64,000 nt of DNA, taken from Nonomuraea maritima (GTDB lineage Bacteria; Actinomycetota; Actinomycetes; Streptosporangiales; Streptosporangiaceae). A program made the position numbers and the translations under genes. Under the pieces are notes generated by a model, which had not been told where the DNA came from, did no database searches, and worked only from the letters and a program-made list of their open reading frames with translations. The stretch is taken from assembly GCF_900100395.1 (NCBI RefSeq), contig NZ_FNFB01000030.1, positions 1 to 64,000 on the forward strand. The letters are read 5' to 3'. This document shows, in pieces, positions 57,345 to 64,000 of this stretch. Every line of letters starts with the position of its first letter. Position 1 is the stretch's first letter.

Positions 57345-58790
57345 TCAGGGCGTCTGGGGGTCCTGGCGGGCCGTCGAGAGCGGTGCCGCGATCGATTCGA
57401 GGCTCTTGCGTTCCGCCTTCACCCCGAGGAACACCTCCACCAGGCCCGCCGCGATCATCACCACCGCGCCGATGGTGAACGCGATCGCCGTGTCACGCGC
57501 CACGCCGGTCTCCACCATCGACGCGAACACGAGCGGGCCCGAGATGCCGCCCGCCGCCGTACCGATGGCGAAGAAGAACGCGATGGCCATGGCCCTGGTC
57601 TCCATGGGGAAGATCTCGCTGACCGTCAGGTACGCCGAGCTCGCCCCCGCCGAGGCCACGAACAGCACCACCGACCAGCACGCGGTCAGCGTCACCGCGG
57701 TGAGCGCGCCCTGGTCGAACAGCCACGCGGTGCCCAGCAGGAGCAGCCCGGAACCGATGTAGCAGGCGGAGATCATCGGCACCCGTCCGACGCTGTCGAA
57801 GAGGTGTCCGAGCAGCAGCGGGCCGAGGAAGTTGCCGACCGCGATGACCGCGAAGTAGTAGCCGGTGTGCGTGTCGATCTGGAAGAACGTGGACAGGATC
57901 TGCGCGTACCCGAAGGTGATGGCGTTGTAGAGGAACGCCTGCCCGATGAAGAGCGACAGCCCGAGCACCGTGCGCTTGGGGTAGAGGGCGACCAGCGTGT
58001 GCGCGATGCGGATGAACCCGATCGACCTGCGCTGGTGGATGGTGATCTCGTACTCGGGCTCGCGCAGTTTCTCGGGGCCGATCTCGCGCTCGACGTCCTG
58101 GACGATCTGCTCGGCCTCCCGGTCGCGGCCGTGGATGAACAGCCAGCGCGGGCTCTCCGGCACGTTGCGCCGTACGAGGAGGATGGCCAGGCCGAGCACG
58201 ACGCCGAGCCCGAACGCGACTCGCCAGCCGATGTTGACCGGCAGGTCGTTGAGCAGCGGCACGGTGAGCAGCGCGCCGCCGGCCGCGCCGAGCCAGTAGC
58301 TGCCGTTGATGATGATGTCGATGCGGCCCCGGTGCCGGCTCGGGATGAGTTCGTCGATGGCCGAGTTGATGGCCGCGTACTCGCCGCCGATACCGAACCC
58401 GGTGAGGAACCGGAACAGGAAGAACCACCACGCGCTGAACGAGAACGCGGTCATCAGCGTCGCCACCAGGTAGACGACCAGCGTCAGGATGAACAGCTTC
58501 TTGCGTCCGAACCTGTCGGTCAGCCAGCCGAAGAACAGCGCCCCCGTGCACGCGCCGCCGACGTAGAGCGCGGCGGCCACGCCCGCGACCTGCGCCTGGG
58601 TGATGTCGAGGCCACTGCCCGGCTTGGCCAGCTGGGCCGACAGGTTACCGACGATGGTGACCTCCAGCCCGTCGAGGATCCAGACGGTGCCGAGGCCGAT
58701 GACGATCATCCAGTGCCAGCGGGTCCACGGGAGCCGGTCCAGCCGGGCGGGGACCTTGGTGGTGATGGTGCCGGTTTCCACGTCGCTCAT
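57345..58790 (-). CDS. MFS transporter (metabolite:proton symporter type)
   Basis: 481 residues from ATG 58790 (MSDVETGTI); an ATG two codons upstream (58796) is equally possible. Twelve helices; signature GWLTDRFGRKKLFILTLVVYL between helices 2-3 and PESPRWLFIHGRDREAE after helix 6, typical of sugar-porter or aromatic-acid:H+ symporter families. The loop between helices 6 and 7 is long and hydrophilic. Substrate unknown. The 87-bp gap to the DGPF gene suggests a separate transcription unit. Confidence 0.92.
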   Translation of the reverse strand: MSDVETGTITTKVPARLDRLPWTRWHWMIVIGLGTVWILDGLEVTIVGNLSAQLAKPGSGLDITQAQVAGVAAALYVGGACTGALFFGWLTDRFGRKKLFILTLVVYLVATLMTAFSFSAWWFFLFRFLTGFGIGGEYAAINSAIDELIPSRHRGRIDIIINGSYWLGAAGGALLTVPLLNDLPVNIGWRVAFGLGVVLGLAILLVRRNVPESPRWLFIHGRDREAEQIVQDVEREIGPEKLREPEYEITIHQRRSIGFIRIAHTLVALYPKRTVLGLSLFIGQAFLYNAITFGYAQILSTFFQIDTHTGYYFAVIAVGNFLGPLLLGHLFDSVGRVPMISACYIGSGLLLLGTAWLFDQGALTAVTLTACWSVVLFVASAGASSAYLTVSEIFPMETRAMAIAFFFAIGTAAGGISGPLVFASMVETGVARDTAIAFTIGAVVMIAAGLVEVFLGVKAERKSLESIAAPLSTARQDPQTP

Positions 58791-58832
58791 AGGCACCTAC
58801 GAATTTCCCGGAAGGCGACCGCCAAACGTGGC

Positions 58833-59543
58833 CTACACGGTGGCCTTGGTGCCCTCCACCAGTTCGGTGCGTGCCCATGGCCCGCCGCGCCAGGCCCGGC
58901 CGCCGAGGTCGCGCCGCCGCACCTCCCGCGCGCCGAGCCGGCGCAGGACCTCCTCGTACGCGGCCGCGTGCCGTACGTCGGCGATCAGGACCTGCCCGCC
59001 CGGCCGCAGCACCCGGTACGCCTCGCGCACGGCCCGCTCCCCCGCGCCGCGGCCCAGCGGGTGGCCGGACACCACGACGTCGAACGTGCCGTCCTCGAAC
59101 GGCAGGTCGCGCGGGTCGGCCCGGACGAGGCTCATCCGGTCGGAGACGCCCTCGGCGACGGCGTTGCGCCGGGCCGCCCGCTCGACGCGGCTCGTCGCCC
59201 GCCACAGCACGCCGGTCGCCCGCCCCTGCTCCAGCCGTCCTGCCGCGACGAGCAGCACGTCGCCTCTGCCGCAGCTGAGGTCGAGCAGCCGTTCGTCGCC
59301 GCGCAGCGGCCGGAGCCGCTCGCCCCAGACGGCGAACTTGCCGCGCCGCGAGGTGTAGAGGTGGCTCGCGGCGCTGGCCAGCGTGTAGAGCGCGCCGAAG
59401 AGAAACACCGCGCCCGCGGGCAGCACGTCCAGCACGAACGACACCGCCGCAAGGCCCGACAGCAGCCCCGCCCCAACGAGCAGCCCCGCCATCGCCCAGG
59501 GGGCGTCGATCCCATAACTCCCGCGCCGCCGGCGAACACTCAC
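58833..59543 (-). CDS. Membrane-anchored SAM-dependent methyltransferase
   Basis: 236 residues from GTG 59543. Two hydrophobic helices (APWAMAGLLVGAGLLSGLAA and SFVLDVLPAGAVFLFGALYT) precede a Rossmann methyltransferase with LLDLSCGRGDVLLVAAG, RADPRDLPFEDGTFDVVVSG and RVLRPGGQVLIADVRHA. Membrane anchoring suggests a lipid or quinone substrate. The open frame runs upstream to 59801 only because the 5' end is repeated in tandem (see repeat 59479-59706). Confidence 0.85.
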   Translation of the reverse strand: MSVRRRRGSYGIDAPWAMAGLLVGAGLLSGLAAVSFVLDVLPAGAVFLFGALYTLASAASHLYTSRRGKFAVWGERLRPLRGDERLLDLSCGRGDVLLVAAGRLEQGRATGVLWRATSRVERAARRNAVAEGVSDRMSLVRADPRDLPFEDGTFDVVVSGHPLGRGAGERAVREAYRVLRPGGQVLIADVRHAAAYEEVLRRLGAREVRRRDLGGRAWRGGPWARTELVEGTKATV

Positions 59544-59706
59544 GTCGCCACCCCCACCAGCCCAGCCACCGCCCAAGGAACGTCGACCCCGCAGCGCCGG
59601 CGACCACTCACATCGCCACCCAACACCACCCCACCAACCAGCCCAGCCACCGCCCAAGGAACGTCGATTCCGTAGCTTCCGTGTCGCTGGTGAATGCTCA
59701 CGTCGG
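59479..59706. repeat. Three tandem copies of the methyltransferase 5' end
   Basis: Copies at about 59479-59550, 59556-59621 and 59637-59706 each carry, on the minus strand, a GTG start followed by codons for SxxxRxGxxGIDxPWAxAGL. The middle copy has lost a few codons. Copies 2 and 3 share GCCCAGCCACCGCCCAAGGA exactly, so the duplications are recent relative to copy 1. Confidence 0.85.
59540..59701 (-). CDS. Possible 53-codon leader made of two copies of the methyltransferase N terminus
   Basis: From GTG 59701 the frame reads SIHQRHGSYGIDVPWAVAGL, then a second degenerate copy CGVDVPWAVAGLVGVAT, and stops at a TGA that overlaps the methyltransferase GTG (ACGTGAGTG). It could be a hydrophobic leader peptide translationally coupled to the methyltransferase, or merely duplication debris. 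The overlap of stop and start is the only functional hint. Confidence 0.35.
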   Translation of the reverse strand: MSIHQRHGSYGIDVPWAVAGLVGGVVLGGDVSGRRRCGVDVPWAVAGLVGVAT

Positions 59707-59821
59707 TACCCAAGGTGGTTTTGACGGGGAATTGACAGGCCACTTCCCCTTCGTACCGGCTGTGACCCACATTCCCTTACTAAGGTCTCGTCGATCGGCA
59801 CGCAATGGGGGTTGGGGCCGT

Positions 59822-61201
59822 ATGACGGGGAAAGAGCGAGACTTTGGCCTGGGCGCGAGCGTCGTGCTCACGGTCGCCTCGGCGGTGTTGTGGGGAGTCG
59901 CCCACATCGCCGTGGAACGCCGCAAGAGCGGCCTGGCGCTCATGGCCGCCTACCTGCTGATGCTGGCGGGTGCGCTCACCGTGTTCACGGCTTTCAGCAT
60001 CGACCTGCTGTCGCTGGCCGTCCAGCCCCGCTGGATGATCGGGTTCACCGTCGCCCTGATCGCGGTGGCGGTGCTCTGGTCCGCGGTCATCGTGTGGTCC
60101 TTCCTCCTCGTACGTCCCCCGCGCTCCGACACCGCCGGCCGCGTCGTCGCCACCGTGCTGACGGTGTCCCTGTGCGCGCTCGTCGTGGCCCCCACCGCGT
60201 ACGCCGCCCGCCTCGCCTACATCTCGCGCGACGTCGTGACCACCCTGTTCACCCCGGGCGACAGCTCGGCTCCCATCCTCGCCGACGACCCGTGGAACGG
60301 CGCCCAGCGGGTGAACTTCCTGCTCATCGGCGCCGACTCGGCGCCTGGCCGGCCCGGCGTGCGTACCGACAGCATGACCGTGGCCAGCGTGGACGTGCTC
60401 TCGGGCGACACCGTCCTGTTCGGCCTGCCGCGCAACCTGGAGCAGGTGCCGCTGCCCAAGGGCCCCGCGCACGACCGCTTCCCGTGGGGCTTCACCGGCA
60501 CGGGCCCCACCAACCCGGGCCTGCTCAACGAGATCTACCAGTACGGCAACGACCATCCCGAGGTGGTGCCGGGCGTGCCGAAGCAGCGACGCGGCTCCGA
60601 GCTGCTCAAGCAGACCGTCAGCGGCATCCTCGGCATCCCCGTGCACTTCCACGCCATGGTGGACATGAAGGGCTTCGCCGAGATCGTCGACGCCATGGGC
60701 GGCGTCCGGGTCACCGTCCACCAGCCCATCGTGTACGGCAAGTACCGCGAGGGCCTGCTCCCCGCGGGCACCCGCAGGCTGTCGGGCGCGGAGGCCCTCT
60801 GGTACGGCCGCTCCCGTACCGACAGCGACGACTACGTGCGCATGGGACGCCAGAAGTGCCTGCTCAACGCCGTCGCCAAGCAGGCCGATCCGCTGACGGT
60901 GCTCAACAGCTTCGAGCGTCTCGCGGCGGTCACGAAGCGGTTCATCTCCACCGACCTGCCGCAGGACCTGCTGCCCGCCGTCATCGACCTGTCGCAACGG
61001 GTCAGGGACGCCAGGATCCGCAGCCTCAGCTTCGTGCCGCCGCTGGTGAACACCGCGGCGCCCGACTGGCAGTTCATCCGCCGCAGCGTCCGTGACGCCC
61101 TGCGGGAGCACCCGCGGCCGCACCGGGCAGCCCTGGCCGTGCGCCCGCAGGCGGCGGGGGCGGCCCGCGACGTGGTCAGCCTCAACGCGACCTGCCGTTA
61201 G
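59822..61201 (+). CDS. LCP-family protein with an N-terminal multi-helix membrane domain
   Basis: 459 residues from ATG 59822. Four to five helices occupy residues 1-150, in contrast to the single helix of most LCP proteins. The LCP domain follows: VNFLLIGADSAPGRPGVRTD, SMTVASVDVLSGDTVLFGLP RNLEQVPLP, GIPVHFHAMVDMKGFAEIVD AMGG, then LSGAEALWYGRSRTDSDDYV RMGRQ with the catalytic Arg/Asp set. There is no LytR_C domain. It should transfer lipid-linked polymers to the wall. Stop overlaps the convergent TPR stop by four bases. Confidence 0.9.
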   Translation: MTGKERDFGLGASVVLTVASAVLWGVAHIAVERRKSGLALMAAYLLMLAGALTVFTAFSIDLLSLAVQPRWMIGFTVALIAVAVLWSAVIVWSFLLVRPPRSDTAGRVVATVLTVSLCALVVAPTAYAARLAYISRDVVTTLFTPGDSSAPILADDPWNGAQRVNFLLIGADSAPGRPGVRTDSMTVASVDVLSGDTVLFGLPRNLEQVPLPKGPAHDRFPWGFTGTGPTNPGLLNEIYQYGNDHPEVVPGVPKQRRGSELLKQTVSGILGIPVHFHAMVDMKGFAEIVDAMGGVRVTVHQPIVYGKYREGLLPAGTRRLSGAEALWYGRSRTDSDDYVRMGRQKCLLNAVAKQADPLTVLNSFERLAAVTKRFISTDLPQDLLPAVIDLSQRVRDARIRSLSFVPPLVNTAAPDWQFIRRSVRDALREHPRPHRAALAVRPQAAGAARDVVSLNATCR

Positions 61202-61677
61202 ACCGTCTCGTCGAGGTGGTCGGCGTAGTAGGCGATGGCACGCTGGTATCCGCCCGCCTTGTCGGACTCCGCCACCACCTTGAGCAGCGTCGAGACGGCC
61301 TCCGCCGAGCGCCCGGCGTTGTGCAGCGCCATCGCCGTGAACGTGCGCAGCGCTGGATCGCCGGGGAACTCGGCGAGCCCCTTGGCGAAGACCCCGAGCG
61401 CCTCGTCGGGACGGCCGAGCACCCGTAGCGTGCTGCCGAACCCGGTGAAGGCGCCGAGCCGGTCGTCGGCGCCGAGGCCGTCGCCCGCCAGCGCCCGCTC
61501 GTAGTAGGGCACCGCCTCGGCCTCCAGGCCGAGGGCGTCGTGGGCCCACGCCGTCTGGTAGGCCACCTCGGCGTCGTCGGGGAACCGCCGGGCCAGCTCG
61601 ACGAGCGCCTGCCGCGCCTCCTCGTGCCGCCCTTCCTCCCTCAGCCGTACGGCGGCCGCCAAATCCACGTTGCTCAT
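61198..61677 (-). CDS. Tetratricopeptide-repeat protein
   Basis: 159 residues from ATG 61677. Four TPR-like helix pairs are visible: AVRLREEGRHEEARQALVEL, AWAHDALGLEAEAVPYYERA, TLRVLGRPDEALGVFAKGLA and ALHNAGRSAEAVSTLLKVVA. An all-repeat cytoplasmic scaffold. Divergent from the CooC-like ATPase, sharing 62 bp that includes a Zur-like palindrome. Confidence 0.85.
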   Translation of the reverse strand: MSNVDLAAAVRLREEGRHEEARQALVELARRFPDDAEVAYQTAWAHDALGLEAEAVPYYERALAGDGLGADDRLGAFTGFGSTLRVLGRPDEALGVFAKGLAEFPGDPALRTFTAMALHNAGRSAEAVSTLLKVVAESDKAGGYQRAIAYYADHLDETV

Positions 61678-61709
61678 GCACGCAGTGTGGCATGATGGCG
61701 ACCGACAGG

Positions 61710-61728
61710 AACGAAAACGGTTTTCATT
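61710..61728. promoter_or_regulatory. Zur/Fur-like palindrome
   Basis: AACGAAAACGGTTTTCATT: arms GAAAAC/GTTTTC around one G, with outer AA-T/A-TT matching. It resembles actinobacterial Zur boxes (TGAAAATGATTTTCA type). It lies 12 bp upstream of the ATPase GTG (61740) and within about 35 bp of the TPR start, so it could control both. Confidence 0.55.
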
Positions 61729-61739
61729 CTGGAGGCGCA

Positions 61740-62699
61740 GTGAGAGTCGCGTTCGTCGGCAAGGGCGGCAGCGGCAAGACGACGATGTCGGCCCTATTCG
61801 CCAGGCATCTGGCGAGCCAGGGCGCTCCCGTGGTCGCCATCGACGCCGACATCAACCAGCACCTGGCGCTCGTGCTCGGCGCCGACCGGCAGCCGGCACC
61901 CTTGGGCGCCCACCTCACCGAGATCAAGAACCACCTGCGCGGCGACAACCCCCTCATCCCGTCGGCCGACGCCATGGTCAAGACCACCCCTCCAGGACGC
62001 GGCTCCACCCTGCTGCGCTTCGACGACCTCGCGTCCCACCCGCTCGGCCTGACCACGCCCGACGGCCTGCGCCTGCTCGCCACCGGCCCCTTCGGCGACG
62101 ACGACCTCGGCGTGGCCTGCTACCACTCCAAGGTCGGGGCGGTCGAGCTGCTGCTCAACCACCTCGTCGACGGCCCCGGCGAGTACGTCGTGGTCGACAT
62201 GACCGCCGGGGCCGACTCCTTCGCCTCTGGTCTGTTCAGCCGCTTCGACCTGACGTTCGTCGTCGCCGAGCCGACGCTTCAGGGCGTCGGCGTCTACCGG
62301 CAGTACCGCGACCACTCCGCGCCCTACGACGTCGCCCTCGCCGTCGTCGGCAACAAGGTGCACGGCCCCGCCGACGTCGATTTCCTGCGCGAGCACGCCG
62401 GTGACGACCTGCTCACCTGGGTCGAGCACTCCGCCGCCGTACGCGCCCTGGAGCAGGGCCGTCCGTTCGCGCTCGGCGACCTCGAGCCGGCCAACGCCGA
62501 TGCCCTCACCGTGTTGCGCAAGGCCGTCGACCAGCAGGAGAAGGACTGGCAGCGCTTCGGCCGCCAGACCGTGGAGTTCCACCTGCGCAACGCCCGCGCG
62601 TGGGGCAACGCGAAGACCGGCCACGACCTCACCCGCCAGGTCGATCACGGCTTCGTCTTCGGGCCCCGGCACGCGACTGTGCCCGCCGGGGATCTATGA
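61740..62699 (+). CDS. CooC/MinD-like ATPase
   Basis: 319 residues from GTG 61740 (GGAGG seven bases upstream); an in-frame ATG at 61692 is rejected because the operator palindrome would be inside the gene. Deviant Walker A VGKGGSGKTTMSALFARHL and DADINQHLALVLG, then VVDMTAGADSFASGLFSRFD. The family inserts metals or partitions complexes; the CooC branch loads nickel into CO dehydrogenase. No such target enzyme is adjacent. Its neighbour is an SCO5389-family protein, an association seen in Streptomyces. Confidence 0.85.
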   Translation: MRVAFVGKGGSGKTTMSALFARHLASQGAPVVAIDADINQHLALVLGADRQPAPLGAHLTEIKNHLRGDNPLIPSADAMVKTTPPGRGSTLLRFDDLASHPLGLTTPDGLRLLATGPFGDDDLGVACYHSKVGAVELLLNHLVDGPGEYVVVDMTAGADSFASGLFSRFDLTFVVAEPTLQGVGVYRQYRDHSAPYDVALAVVGNKVHGPADVDFLREHAGDDLLTWVEHSAAVRALEQGRPFALGDLEPANADALTVLRKAVDQQEKDWQRFGRQTVEFHLRNARAWGNAKTGHDLTRQVDHGFVFGPRHATVPAGDL

Positions 62700-62753
62700 C
62701 GGTGATCCCCGCCCGATCTAGCGTCAGTTCCGTCCGATCCGAGAGGAGACAGC

Positions 62754-63140
62754 ATGTCGCTGACCGTTCCGAACGATCTGCTCGACCAGGCCAAGACCGG
62801 TGACGTGGACGACGCGGCGTTCCTCGCCTGCGTCCGCGACTCCCTTCCCTACGCGTGGTCGCTGATCAGCGACCTGGTCAGGCAGCGCACGGAGACCGGG
62901 GCCGTGTTCGCCGACAACCACACGCCGCCGCCGTCGGAGGAGGCGCGCGGCGAGCTGCTGCGCTGCCTGGCGAGCGACGCGATGCGCGGCGCGCTGGAAC
63001 GGCACTTCGGTGTGCGGCTGGCGTTCCAGAACTGCCACCGGGTCGCGGTCTTCGACCCGACGGCGACGAAGGAACTGGCCGACTTCATCACCCCGCGGGC
63101 CCAGATCCTCAACCAGAAGCCCGAACTGGTCGACTGCTGA
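62754..63140 (+). CDS. SCO5389-family protein
   Basis: 128 residues, ATG 62754, AGAGGAG upstream. A family common to Streptomyces and relatives, always short, with CVRDSLPYAWSLISDLVRQR, ELLRCLASDAMRGALERHFG and FQNCHRVAVFDP. Two conserved cysteines. Function unknown; the link with the upstream ATPase suggests a substrate or partner. Ends before a strong terminator. Confidence 0.85.
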   Translation: MSLTVPNDLLDQAKTGDVDDAAFLACVRDSLPYAWSLISDLVRQRTETGAVFADNHTPPPSEEARGELLRCLASDAMRGALERHFGVRLAFQNCHRVAVFDPTATKELADFITPRAQILNQKPELVDC

Positions 63141-63147
63141 GCCGCGG

Positions 63148-63175
63148 CCGGCGGGCCGGCCCACCGGCCCGCCGG
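63148..63175. terminator. Strong bidirectional terminator
   Basis: CCGGCGGGCCGG and CCGGCCCGCCGG form a perfect 12-bp stem with loop CCCA between two convergent genes, one base from the stop of the LLM oxidoreductase gene. Confidence 0.85.
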
Positions 63176-63176
63176 T

Positions 63177-64000
63177 TCACCGCGTCAGCAGGGGCAGCAC
63201 CTCCGCGCCGAAGCGGCGGATGTTCTCCAGGGTGCGCCGGTGCTCGCCCAGCCCCTCGACCATCAGGATGACGTGCTCGACCCCGGCGGTCTCCGCCGTG
63301 CGCAGCAGCGTCTCGGCGCAGTGCTCGGGCGAGCCCACCGGGTGGATGCGCGTCAGCAGGTCGACGTAGCCGGGCACGTCACGCGACGGGCGCGGCCGGC
63401 CGTCCACCGGCACGTAGCCCGCGAGCCCCGGCCCGAGCCACCTGGGCATCGACCGCCGCAGTTCCCGCCTCGCCGCGGCCGTCGAGTCGGCCACGTACCC
63501 GACGCCCGCCGCCACATGGTCTTTCGCGGTGCCGCCACGGGCGGCGTACCCCGCCACCATGGCGGCTTTCTCCTCGTCGCCGATGTGCATGCCGAGCAGC
63601 ATCGGCAGCCCGCGCGCCGCGGCCAGCGCCACGGTGCCGTCGGAGGTGCAGGCGACCACCGGGCGCAGCCGGGCGGCCGGCACCGGCTCGACCTGCCGGA
63701 ACAGGAAGAACTCCCCCTCGGCCCGTACGGGCCCGCCGGACAGCGCGCCGAGCAGCACGTCGAGCGACTCGGCGAAGCCGCGCTCGTACCGTTCGAGGCC
63801 GGTGCCGAAGACCTCCAGGTCGACCCACGGCCCGCCGCGGCCGACGCCCAGCGTGAACCGGCCGCCCGACAGGTGGTGCAGCATGGCCGCCTGCTCGGCC
63901 AGGGCCACCGGATGCTGGGTGGACAGCACGCTGACGGCCGTGCCGAGGCCGATCCGCGACGTGCGCCCGGCGGCGACCGCGGCCAGCGTGGTGGCCGACG
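63177..64000 (-). CDS. LLM-class (F420/FMN) oxidoreductase, partial at right edge
   Basis: The frame is open to 64000; about 274 residues of the C-terminal side are present. Luciferase-like TIM-barrel features: RIGLGTAVSVLSTQHPVALAEQAAMLHHLS (in part), GGRFTLGVGRGGPWVDLEVF and VACTSDGTVALAAARGLPML. Such enzymes use F420 or FMN; actinobacterial members often act on natural products. The visible part lacks the N terminus, so the cofactor group cannot be assigned. Confidence 0.9.
   Translation of the reverse strand, partial: SATTLAAVAAGRTSRIGLGTAVSVLSTQHPVALAEQAAMLHHLSGGRFTLGVGRGGPWVDLEVFGTGLERYERGFAESLDVLLGALSGGPVRAEGEFFLFRQVEPVPAARLRPVVACTSDGTVALAAARGLPMLLGMHIGDEEKAAMVAGYAARGGTAKDHVAAGVGYVADSTAAARRELRRSMPRWLGPGLAGYVPVDGRPRPSRDVPGYVDLLTRIHPVGSPEHCAETLLRTAETAGVEHVILMVEGLGEHRRTLENIRRFGAEVLPLLTR

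Overview
The window is chromosomal DNA from a high-GC filamentous actinomycete. A chaplin-type surface protein, a dTMP kinase fused to an MFS transporter, DUF3073, DUF5703, DUF6510 and DUF6879 proteins, an SCO5389-family protein and frequent GTG starts point to Streptosporangiales (for example a Nonomuraea relative). That taxonomic placement is an inference; no rRNA gene is present.

Layout. Positions 1-1953 are the chromosomal end of an integrated element: a partial IS3-type transposase has cut the 5' end off a tyrosine-recombinase gene, followed by a DUF4145-like gene and a tRNA-Thr(CGT) whose 3' end is the probable attachment site. Positions 2.0-13.5 kb are core housekeeping on the minus strand (ricT, holB, MFS-tmk fusion, metallophosphoesterase, topA), interrupted by an ECF sigma factor translationally coupled to an unusual membrane protein with two FtsX-like extracellular domains. 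Positions 13.6-24.4 kb are accessory and cell-surface: an eight-module chaplin protein, tRNA-Leu(GAG), a secreted collagen-like protein surrounded by an unusual palindromic repeat family, cyanase, an orphan ModA, a frameshifted HEPN-like gene, an orphan FxLD-type (lanthipeptide) methyltransferase and an Ig/DUF11 surface protein.

Positions 24.5-30.7 kb form a compact cluster of seven genes in two converging arms (membrane molybdopterin oxidoreductase, membrane protein, methyltransferase; then GT2, DUF2064 transferase, NAD-epimerase and GT87-like transferase). It looks like a system that builds and modifies a glycosylated membrane or envelope compound and is the best candidate for an uncharacterised pathway. 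Positions 30.8-42.0 kb carry a BBE-type oxidase, a small secreted protein, an aldo/keto reductase with its regulator, a DUF2975-XRE pair under a striking AT-rich operator, a patatin-like lipase, a secreted family 8 polysaccharide lyase, and an anti-sigma kinase/SpoIIE phosphatase pair.

Positions 42.1-52.8 kb contain an MSMEG_6728-family gene, a NarL-type two-component system, a three-gene redox operon (sulfite-oxidase-like, FAD reductase, DUF6510 zinc protein), an LCP cell-wall ligase, DUF3073 (too short for ordinary ORF cut-offs), ArsR, menB, an APH-like kinase, a quinone reductase and dapA/LysR. Positions 52.8-64.0 kb hold a dead ATPase stub, a TetR/alcohol dehydrogenase divergon with a near-perfect operator repeat, an ECF42-type sigma factor with its DGPF partner, an MFS transporter, a methyltransferase whose 5' end is present in three tandem copies, a second LCP protein, a TPR protein, an ATPase under a Zur-like box, and the start of a luciferase-like monooxygenase running off the right edge.

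Recurring themes are cell-envelope remodelling (chaplin, collagen-like, two LCP proteins, patatin, PL8, FtsX-ECD) and molybdenum (ModA and two sulfite-oxidase-fold enzymes). No CRISPR array, rRNA operon or riboswitch was recognised. Coordinates of starts were chosen from ribosome-binding sites and family alignment remembered from knowledge; no database search was possible.
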